Shown here: positions 28,111 through 36,134 of the stretch, piece by piece
How positions within the stretch are numbered: the first letter of the stretch is position 1
Layout: each line of letters begins with the position of its first letter
From: Glycomyces luteolus
GTDB taxonomy: Bacteria > Actinomycetota > Actinomycetes > Mycobacteriales > Micromonosporaceae
Reading direction: 5' to 3'
Length of the DNA: 64,000 bases
Assembly (NCBI RefSeq): GCF_027622875.1
Contig: NZ_JAPZVP010000009.1
Location: 160,091 to 224,090, forward strand
The notes under the pieces: model-generated
What the model saw: the letters and a program-made list of their open reading frames with translations, nothing else
Databases searched by the model: none
What the model was told of the DNA's origin: nothing
Translations under genes and position numbers: made by a program

Positions 28111-29223
28111 ATGAGACTCAAGACGATCCGCACTCCGCTCGCCGCGGCGGCCGCGCTCCTCGCAGTACTGGCGGGCGCCCCCGCACACGCCCAGGAGACC
28201 GAGCCGGTCTCCGGCGACGTCGTCGCCGCCCCGGGCCTGGAGCTGCGCGGGCGCTTCGCCGAGGAGCGCTACGACGTGTGGGCCAACGTCCTCGGCCTGA
28301 AGCCGCACGGCGGCGAGGAGACGCTGGTCGTCTACTGCATCGACATCCACACCCCGCTCGACACCGAGAGCCCGTACGCCGAGGGCGACTGGGAGGAGTC
28401 GGAGGTCGCGAACCTCGAAGAGGTCCGCTGGGTCCTGTTCAGCGGCTACCCGAGCGTCGGCGCCGCGGACCTCATCGAGGCCGCCGGCGCCGAAGTGAAC
28501 CCCGACTGGTCCGACGAGGAGGCCGCCGAGGTCGCCTACGCTGGCACGCAGGCCGCCGTCTGGCACTTCACCGACGGCTGGGACCTGTTGGAGGACAACC
28601 CGGTCAAGGGCGGCAACAACGGCGAGGACGAGGCCGTGCTCGCGGTCTACGAGCACCTCACCGAGGAGCCCGGGCGCGTCCCGGACCCGTCCGAGTTCAC
28701 CGTGGACCTCGAAGGCGAGGAGTCCGCGAGCTTCAAGGACGAGCGCTTCGGCCCGTACACGATCCGCTCCAACGCCGGGCCCGTCGAGCTCAGCGCCGAA
28801 GGCGGCCGCCTCGAGACCGAAAGCGGCGACGAGGCGCAGTCCCTGAAGGACGGCGAGCAGTTCTGGATCGTGCTCGACGAGGGCACGAACGAGATCACCG
28901 TCGAGGGCACCGCGGCCTACGACCTCCCGGTGGGCCGGGTCTTCATGGCCACCGACGACGAAGCGCTCACCGGTGACCCGGCCAACCCGATGACCGTCGG
29001 CGACTCCCAGAAGCTCATCCTCGCGCAGCCGCGCGAAGGCGAGATCCCCGCCGAGTGGCGCTTCGCCCTCGACGCCCCCGAAAGCAGCGAGGCACCGAAG
29101 CCGCAGCTCCCGGCCACCGGATCGAGCCTGAGCATCGCCTTCGCGGCGGGCCTGGCGCTCATGGTGGGCGGCATGACCGTGATCGTGCTCGGCAAGCGCC
29201 GCAAGGCTGCCGCCGACCTTTAG
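28111..29223 (+). CDS. Cell-wall-anchored thioester (TQXA) domain protein 1
   Basis: 370 residues. Signal peptide (MRLKTIRTPL, Ala-rich core, cleavage near AHA). A thioester domain with the expected Cys (VVYCIDIHTP, about residue 76) and the TQXA Gln (YAGTQAAVWHFTDG, about residue 150); these can form an internal Cys-Gln bond able to attach covalently to surfaces. A beta-rich stalk domain follows, then sorting signal LPATGSS, a hydrophobic helix and a basic tail KRRK. The start is set by CCAGGAGGACC upstream. The protein is strongly acidic. No sortase gene is in the window. A paralogue follows. Confidence 0.9.
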   Translation: MRLKTIRTPLAAAAALLAVLAGAPAHAQETEPVSGDVVAAPGLELRGRFAEERYDVWANVLGLKPHGGEETLVVYCIDIHTPLDTESPYAEGDWEESEVANLEEVRWVLFSGYPSVGAADLIEAAGAEVNPDWSDEEAAEVAYAGTQAAVWHFTDGWDLLEDNPVKGGNNGEDEAVLAVYEHLTEEPGRVPDPSEFTVDLEGEESASFKDERFGPYTIRSNAGPVELSAEGGRLETESGDEAQSLKDGEQFWIVLDEGTNEITVEGTAAYDLPVGRVFMATDDEALTGDPANPMTVGDSQKLILAQPREGEIPAEWRFALDAPESSEAPKPQLPATGSSLSIAFAAGLALMVGGMTVIVLGKRRKAAADL

Positions 29224-29234
29224 ACCTGATGGAT

Positions 29235-29266
29235 GCGGGCGCCGCTTGCCGATGGCGAGCGCCCGC
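29235..29266 (+). terminator. Hairpin after thioester protein 1
   Basis: An 8-bp stem GCGGGCGC/GCGCCCGC enclosing a 16-base loop, starting 12 bases after the stop codon. Confidence 0.5.
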
Positions 29267-29495
29267 TGCCGCAGGAGCGTTCCGGACCACGTCGAACGGT
29301 CCGGAGCCGGGCGCGCTCCTCGGCTCGACACAATGCCCGGTGCATGGTGCGGCCGGGACCGGGGTCTTGGCGACGCTTGCGAGCCGTAGAGGCGCTCTGC
29401 AGCGATCTCCCTCCGGTCCCGGCCACTCTGGTCACTCCAGTGTCCAGACGTCACCGTCCAACCGCGAGATCGCGGTCGATACCGAATCGTTACAG

Positions 29496-29521
29496 TGGCG
29501 CGGCTCTCCCAGGCCGCGCCA
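29496..29521 (+). terminator. Hairpin followed by a short T-run between the thioester genes
   Basis: A 9-bp stem TGGCGCGGC/GCCGCGCCA with an 8-base loop, followed by TTTCCCTT. Confidence 0.5.
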
Positions 29522-29653
29522 TTTCCCTTGCCTCCCAGCCGAAGTGCAGGTTGAGGAATTCTCGCGCTGTAATGCAACCGGCAGCGGACCGCTAACGTGT
29601 CGCATGAAGAATCAACGCGTCAATCCCTCGGAAAAGCAAAGGGACTTCTACCA

Positions 29654-30766
29654 ATGATGAGCAAAGCCCTGAAAGGGACGCTGGCCGCTGCGGCGGGCGT
29701 CGCGCTCGGCCTCACCGGTGCGGTTGCCGCACAGGCGCAGGACGACGAGGCGAGCACCCTCGCCGCCGGCAACGTCGTGATCGAGGACGACGGCATTCAG
29801 CTGTTCGGCGATGCCAACGGGAAGGACAAGAGCCCCCACGCCTCGATGATCGCCCTCGACACGGGCGACGGCGACCTCCGCACGGTCTACTGCATCCAGC
29901 TCGAAGTCAACCTCGAAGAGCAGTACCTCCACGAGGAGCGCCCGTGGGACGACGTCCCCGTCGAAGACCTCCCCAAGGTCCTCGGCGTCCTCCTCAACGG
30001 CTACGACGGCACCAATGCCGGTGAGCTCCTCGAAGAGGCCGGCCTCGCGAGCGACGACTACGGCGACGTGACCCAGGACCAGCTCGCCTACGCCGCGACC
30101 CAGTCCGCCATCTGGTCCCTGACCGACGGCTGGGTCCTCGACACCGACGACCCGACCGGCGACGACGTCGCCGACACGATCGTTCCCGAGCTCCAGGCCT
30201 GGCTGCTCGAGAACTCCGAGCCCGTCGACGAACCCGACCTCGAGCCGTACTTCGACGTCGACGACTCCGAGGCCAAGACCGAGGGCAGCACCGTCGGTCC
30301 GTTCACCGCCACCACCAACATCGACTCGATCAGCTTCGCGCAGCCCGAGGGCGCGACCATCGTCGACGAGAACGGCGAGGAGATCACCTCCCTCTCCGAC
30401 GGCCAGGTCTTCTACGTGAAGTTCGACGAGGCCAAGACCTCCTCGGTCACGCTCGTCACCGAGACCTTCACCTGGACCACCCCGGCCGGGCGCACCTTCG
30501 TCCCGGTCGACGCCGAAGGCGCCGACGTCGAGGGCCAGCGCCTCATCCTCGCCGAGGAGTACACCGAGGAGTACACGGCCGAGGTCGAGTTCGAGATCGC
30601 CGTCGAAGAGGTCCCGAGCGAATCGCCGAAGCCGCAGCTGCCCGTCACCGGCTCCAGCCTGACCACCGTCGCCACCGTCGGCGGCGGGGTCCTGCTCGCC
30701 GGCGTCGTCGCGATGGTGCTCATGCGCCGCCGCGCCGCCCGCGCGGACTGGGGATCGGACGCTTAA
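29654..30766 (+). CDS. Cell-wall-anchored thioester (TQXA) domain protein 2
   Basis: 370 residues, the same architecture as the preceding gene but well diverged. Signal peptide (MMSKALKGTLAAAAGVALGL, cleavage near AQA). Thioester Cys in TVYCIQLEV and Gln in YAATQSAIWSLTDG. An acidic beta-rich stalk, sorting signal LPVTGSS, a hydrophobic helix and an RRRAAR tail. Such proteins act as covalent surface adhesins in other Gram-positives; the target here is unknown. The ATG pair at 29654/29657 follows AAGGGA. It looks like a tandem duplicate with its own promoter. Confidence 0.9.
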   Translation: MMSKALKGTLAAAAGVALGLTGAVAAQAQDDEASTLAAGNVVIEDDGIQLFGDANGKDKSPHASMIALDTGDGDLRTVYCIQLEVNLEEQYLHEERPWDDVPVEDLPKVLGVLLNGYDGTNAGELLEEAGLASDDYGDVTQDQLAYAATQSAIWSLTDGWVLDTDDPTGDDVADTIVPELQAWLLENSEPVDEPDLEPYFDVDDSEAKTEGSTVGPFTATTNIDSISFAQPEGATIVDENGEEITSLSDGQVFYVKFDEAKTSSVTLVTETFTWTTPAGRTFVPVDAEGADVEGQRLILAEEYTEEYTAEVEFEIAVEEVPSESPKPQLPVTGSSLTTVATVGGGVLLAGVVAMVLMRRRAARADWGSDA

Positions 30767-30790
30767 CAGCAGCCGAACACTGCGATAACC

Positions 30791-30827
30791 GCCACACGCC
30801 CGCTGGTCAGACCGGCGGGCGTGTGGC
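30791..30827 (+). terminator. Perfect hairpin after thioester protein 2
   Basis: A perfect 13-bp stem (GCCACACGCCCGC/GCGGGCGTGTGGC); inner bases GGT/ACC can extend it. There is no T-run. It sits directly on the promoter of the aromatic leader, overlapping its -35 region. Confidence 0.6.
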
Positions 30828-30832
30828 ATACT
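30827..30832 (+). promoter_or_regulatory. -10 box for the leader peptide transcript
   Basis: CATACT ends 6 bases before the GTG of the leader peptide at 30839, the leaderless geometry seen at several genes in this window. Confidence 0.5.
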
Positions 30833-30838
30833 TGCCGC

Positions 30839-30907
30839 GTGACTCAGAGCGCGCGATTTTACTTTTACTACGGCCGGAACCGTCCGAGCCGTAGGTCGTC
30901 GCGCTGA
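30839..30907 (+). CDS. Aromatic leader peptide (attenuation) upstream of chorismate mutase
   Basis: A 22-codon frame, GTG to TGA, reading MTQSARFYFYYGRNRPSR and then RSSR. Five consecutive codons (30857-30871) are Phe-Tyr-Phe-Tyr-Tyr, followed 16 bases after the stop by an intrinsic terminator and then by chorismate mutase, the first step toward Phe and Tyr. This is the arrangement of transcription-attenuation leaders: when charged tRNA-Phe/Tyr is scarce, a ribosome stalls on the aromatic run and the downstream structure changes. It lies too near the promoter for a ribosome site, so it is probably translated from a leaderless mRNA. Confidence 0.8.
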   Translation: MTQSARFYFYYGRNRPSRRSSR

Positions 30908-30920
30908 CACACCGACCTAC
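30891..30920 (+). promoter_or_regulatory. Alternative stem of the aromatic attenuator
   Basis: GTAGGTCG (30891-30898, inside the leader codons) pairs perfectly with CGACCTAC (30913-30920). With one bulged A the stem can extend by GCC/GGC into the first bases of the terminator arm (30922-30924). A ribosome stalled on the aromatic codons would leave it free to form, whereas a ribosome at the stop codon would cover it. It is therefore a candidate antiterminator, though the overlap with the terminator is only about 2 bp. Confidence 0.5.
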
Positions 30921-30922
30921 AG

Positions 30923-30951
30923 GCCCCGGGCGAACAGCCCGGGGCTTTTTT
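30923..30951 (+). terminator. Attenuator terminator before chorismate mutase
   Basis: GCCCCGGGC/GCCCGGGGC, 9 bp, a 5-base loop, then six T. This is the best intrinsic terminator in the window and lies between the leader peptide and the structural gene. Confidence 0.85.
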
Positions 30952-31010
30952 CACGCCCAGGGCTCACCCGCCCGGAGTTCGATTCAAGATCGCTCTAAGG
31001 AGAAGCCCTG

Positions 31011-31274
31011 ATGACCGCCAGCACCGAGGTCGCGACCGAGGAATTGCAAGAGCTCCGCACGGAGATCGACTCGCTCGACGCCGAGATCATCCGCCTGTGG
31101 CAGCGCCGCGCCGAAGTCTCCAAGCGCGTCGGCGAGATCCGCATGGCCAACGGCGGGACCCGCCTGGTCCTCGACCGCGAACGCGCCATCCTCGAGAAGT
31201 ACCGCGCCGCCCTCGGCGACGACGGCATCCAGATCGCGATGCTCGTCCTGCGCTCCGGCCGCGGACCCCTCTAA
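31011..31274 (+). CDS. Chorismate mutase, AroQ type
   Basis: An 87-residue single-domain all-helical chorismate mutase (chorismate to prephenate). It shows the pattern LRTEIDSLDAEIIRLWQRRA, then KRVGEIR and LDRERAILEKY, with Arg and Lys residues expected in the active site. The length fits the short actinobacterial form that depends on DAHP synthase for full activity, but that interaction is only inferred. The ATG follows AAGGAGAAGCCCTG. Expression should be under the leader/attenuator upstream. The helicase gene follows after 54 bases with its own promoter. Confidence 0.9.
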   Translation: MTASTEVATEELQELRTEIDSLDAEIIRLWQRRAEVSKRVGEIRMANGGTRLVLDRERAILEKYRAALGDDGIQIAMLVLRSGRGPL

Positions 31275-31314
31275 AGAGTGATGCCGCGCCGATAGCGTGT
31301 CGTACCCGGCGCGG

Positions 31315-31320
31315 CATAAT
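31315..31320 (+). promoter_or_regulatory. -10 box upstream of the helicase gene
   Basis: CATAAT ends 8 bases before the ATG at 31329. A GAAGG lies between, too close for a strong ribosome site, so the transcript has little or no 5' leader. Confidence 0.45.
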
Positions 31321-31328
31321 TGAAGGCG

Positions 31329-33557
<2,229 letters not shown>

Positions 33558-33665
33558 CGCCCGTCACGTGTCGTACCCGTATGGGGCGGTGTCCTTTTCA
33601 CTGGTAGTGGTGAAGGTGGGATCGGGCGGGTACCCGGGGCGACCCGTATGCCCGCGGATCCGCCC

Positions 33666-34445
33666 TCACCGAAGGTCGAGTCCGACCTCGGAGAGGTAGC
33701 TCAACGGCTCGACCGGCTCGCCGTTCACATGCACTTCGAAGTGGACGTGCGAGCCGAACGAGCGGCCGGTGTTGCCCGCGTTCGCGATCTGGCCGCCCGC
33801 GTCGACCCAGTCGCCTTCGCTCACCAGCACTTCCGAGTTGTGGGCGTAGTAGGTCTCGACGCCGTCGCCGTGGTCGATGACGACGAGGTTCCCGAACCCC
33901 GTCTCCCAGCCGGCGTGCGTGACCGTGCCCGGGTACGCGGCGTACACCGGGTCCCCGGTCTCGGCGTCGAAATCGACCCCGTTGTGGTTGCGGCCCCAGC
34001 GCTGTCCGAACAGGGACGTGATGGTGATCTCGTCGAGCATCGGCGTCCACTTGATCTGCGCGTCCTGGCCCGTGACCGGCGAGGTCCGCTCCGCGGAGGC
34101 GACCTCCGTGGCGGTCGCGGTACCGATCGGTGCGTCCGCAGTGGACACACCGTCCGAGCCCGCCGGCGGGGCGCTCGCCTCGGCGGCGAGCGCGGCGATG
34201 TCGGCGACCGCGCGCGACGTGCCGGGCTGCTCCTCACCTGAGGAGAAACCGGCCCCGGTCGCCATGGCGACGATCGACGCCCCGGCGACGGCCGAGCCGA
34301 CGACGGCGGTGTAGCGGCGTTGCGTCCCCGCCAAGAGCGGGGAGAGTTCTGCGGCCCACGAGGCGCGGTGCTGGCCCCTCGTGCGGTGCGGCCGGGCGGC
34401 GTGACGCCTGATAGCTGAGGCGGCTACCGGTCCGGAATCGGACAT
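33666..34445 (-). CDS. M23 family metallopeptidase (secreted or membrane-anchored cell-wall hydrolase)
   Basis: 259 residues. A basic cytoplasmic N-terminus of about 45 residues, one hydrophobic segment (AVVGSAVAGASIVAMATGAG) serving as signal or anchor, an Ala/Ser-rich linker, and a C-terminal LytM/M23 domain. The zinc ligands HNGVDFD (His and Asp) and GSHVHFEV (HxH) are intact, so it should cleave peptidoglycan cross-bridges or be a cell-division factor. The start at 34445 has a GGAG ribosome site; an in-frame start at 34535 is less likely. It is transcribed alone. Confidence 0.9.
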   Translation of the reverse strand: MSDSGPVAASAIRRHAARPHRTRGQHRASWAAELSPLLAGTQRRYTAVVGSAVAGASIVAMATGAGFSSGEEQPGTSRAVADIAALAAEASAPPAGSDGVSTADAPIGTATATEVASAERTSPVTGQDAQIKWTPMLDEITITSLFGQRWGRNHNGVDFDAETGDPVYAAYPGTVTHAGWETGFGNLVVIDHGDGVETYYAHNSEVLVSEGDWVDAGGQIANAGNTGRSFGSHVHFEVHVNGEPVEPLSYLSEVGLDLR

Positions 34446-34660
34446 TCGAGCTCCGAGATAGTGGCGGTGCCCATCGGCGGCGTCGGAGAACCGGGTGAGT
34501 TCTGGGGGGCCGACCGTGGGCTTGGCAACCGCCACACGGTAGCGCCGCGAACGCCGGACGCGCGAGATTCGTCACCGAGCGGCGTGTCGCGACAATCAGG
34601 CCATGACCGGAAGCGAGTGCTCAGGCCTTTGCCGTACGAATGCAAGACCCGCGAGCTTCG

Positions 34661-35644
34661 TCAGGACAGGGCGGCCTTGGACTCGGTGAACAGCCGCACG
34701 ATCTCCGGGCGCACTTCGGCACGCTCCGACAGCGGTGCGGCCCAAGCAATACGGATCGGCACCTCGGTCCCGTCGACGACCGCCGCGAAATCCGCGCCCT
34801 CGCCGTCGAACCCGGTCATGCGGGCCGACTCGGCGCCGCGCCGGCCGCCCGCGCCCTGGCAGATCACGAGCGTGTCGGCCGCATGGTCGGTGTTCATGTG
34901 GTGGCAGATCGCGGCGATGACCTTCGGCTCGAACGGATTGCGGCCCAGGCCTTCACCGAGGGCCGCGAGCACCGCGCCGTTGTGGTCGTAGGCCAGGAGG
35001 ATCTCCTCGACGACCCGCTGTTTGTCGGCTTCGGCCAGGTCCACCGCGTCGAGGCGGGCGCGGTACTCGTCCTTGAACGCCTTGGGGCTCTTGATGTCCG
35101 AGAAGACATAGAATGACGCGCCCTCGTCCTCGAAGCCGTAGTTGCGCCGCGCGGCCTTGCCGAAGGCCTGTCCGCCCGAGAGGTCGCCGAGGTAGCGGGT
35201 GTACGCGTGGGCGATATAGCCGCCGGGCCAGTCGGCCGCGGCCGCCTCGATCCTGTCCACGTACGCCTTCGTCGCCGGGAGCGGTTCGATCCCCGAACGC
35301 CACTTCGGACCCATCAGGAAGCGCAGGTCGGCCTCGATCGCGGGCACGCGGGCGAGCTCGGGGAACACGAAGGGACCGGCCACCGGGTCGTCGGCGAAAC
35401 GCGCGGCCGCGGCCTCGATCGCCTGGTAGACGAAGTACTGCTGGGCATGCCAACGGGTGTAGTCGCCGACGCTCAGGGAACCGTCGAAAAGCCTGTCGAA
35501 CACGCCCGGAGCCTGCTCGGCCTCCGTGCCGGCCGACGGGTCGAGCCCTTGGTGGCGCGACCAGGAGGCTTCGCGGATCCGGCCCGAGAACAGGGGCGCC
35601 CCGGTGTCGGCGGAGCCGCTCGCGGCGGCGGTGTCTGCAGGCAT
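34661..35644 (-). CDS. Haem oxygenase with C-terminal DUF2470 domain
   Basis: 327 residues. Residues 20-225 are a biliverdin-producing haem oxygenase: SRHQGLDP, then WHAQQYFVYQAIE and YIAHAYTRYLGDLSGGQAFG, the latter being the distal helix signature with GDLSGGQ. The last 85 residues (AICHHMNTDHAADTLVICQG...) match DUF2470, found in haem-iron utilisation proteins. The fusion suggests haem capture and degradation in one chain to release iron. An iron box 39 bases upstream implies repression by an IdeR/DmdR regulator when iron is plentiful. An AAGGAA ribosome site precedes the ATG. Confidence 0.93.
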   Translation of the reverse strand: MPADTAAASGSADTGAPLFSGRIREASWSRHQGLDPSAGTEAEQAPGVFDRLFDGSLSVGDYTRWHAQQYFVYQAIEAAAARFADDPVAGPFVFPELARVPAIEADLRFLMGPKWRSGIEPLPATKAYVDRIEAAAADWPGGYIAHAYTRYLGDLSGGQAFGKAARRNYGFEDEGASFYVFSDIKSPKAFKDEYRARLDAVDLAEADKQRVVEEILLAYDHNGAVLAALGEGLGRNPFEPKVIAAICHHMNTDHAADTLVICQGAGGRRGAESARMTGFDGEGADFAAVVDGTEVPIRIAWAAPLSERAEVRPEIVRLFTESKAALS

Positions 35645-35682
35645 GTGCGCATTCCTTATCGATCGACGACCGCATTCTTGAG

Positions 35683-35701
35683 TAAGGCGAGCCTAACCTA
35701 C
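35683..35701 (-). promoter_or_regulatory. Iron box (IdeR/DmdR/DtxR operator) upstream of haem oxygenase
   Basis: On the minus strand the 19-mer GTAGGTTAGGCTCGCCTTA matches the palindromic consensus TTAGGTTAGGCTAACCTAA at 15 of 19 positions. It lies 39-57 bases before the start codon of the haem oxygenase gene, where it would block the promoter. Confidence 0.85.
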
Positions 35702-35917
35702 ATGATCGATCACGGGTAGGCATGCGAACGACCGACCCGTGAGCGGGACCTCCCCGGGCATCGGAGAGAATGATGTGAGCTGTGCCCACCCGTACGGCTG
35801 AACCAGAAAGGGCACGAGAATCACGGTCACAAGCCTTCCCCATGGAGAGGCGACTGTGGCACCATGGGCTCTACTGGTCCCCTTGACAGCACCTACTCGA
35901 ACCTCACGGGAGGCCTC

Positions 35918-36097
35918 GTGAAACCGGTCAAACTTTTCAAGAAGCTCGGCGTCGCAGTCGCCACGGGACTTCTCGCCCTCGGCATCGTCGCAGGCACTGC
36001 CGCGGCCGCGCAGGCGAACTCGTCGGACATCGGGTCGCACGACTCGAGCTCCGCCGAGTTCCTCTCCCTCGCCGGGAACTCGTCGGACATCGGCTGA
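35918..36097 (+). CDS. Tiny secreted peptide with terminal NSSDIG repeats
   Basis: A 59-residue product. A signal peptide (MKPVKLFKKL, then VAVATGLLALGIVAGTAAA) ends in AQA, so cleavage is predicted after Ala33. The mature 26-mer would start NSSDIG and end NSSDIG, with SHDSSSAEFLSLAG between. The DNA under the two hexapeptides is an 18-base perfect repeat. The GTG start has GGGAGG 5 bases upstream; an in-frame ATG at 35864 has none. It lies 37 bases before a membrane-bound GGDEF-EAL gene, with only a 5-bp hairpin (36098-36110) between, so the two are probably cotranscribed. I know no family for it; a signal or processed pheromone role is speculation. Confidence 0.65.
   Translation: MKPVKLFKKLGVAVATGLLALGIVAGTAAAAQANSSDIGSHDSSSAEFLSLAGNSSDIG
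36016..36033 (+). repeat. First copy of 18-bp direct repeat encoding NSSDIG
   Basis: GAACTCGTCGGACATCGG recurs exactly 60 bases downstream at 36076-36093, in the same frame. Confidence 0.8.
36076..36093 (+). repeat. Second copy of 18-bp direct repeat encoding NSSDIG
   Basis: Identical to 36016-36033 and ending directly at the stop codon. Identity at wobble positions suggests recent duplication or conversion. Confidence 0.8.
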
Positions 36098-36134
36098 CCC
36101 CCGCAGGGGGACCGGCCGGCAGTCGAGCGCACCC

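Larger units (their letters stand above)
29224..29653. other. Gap between the two thioester-protein genes
   Basis: 430 bases without a convincing gene. It holds two hairpins (29235-29266 and 29496-29521) and, near the end, a TAACGT box followed 5 bases later by a short 17-codon frame (29604-29657) that overlaps the next gene's start. I cannot tell whether that frame is translated. Confidence 0.4.

Noticed and set aside
35883-35888. A perfect TTGACA as -35 of the NSSDIG peptide gene
   Set aside because: The matching -10 position would fall on the ribosome site and start codon, so it cannot drive this gene in the normal way.
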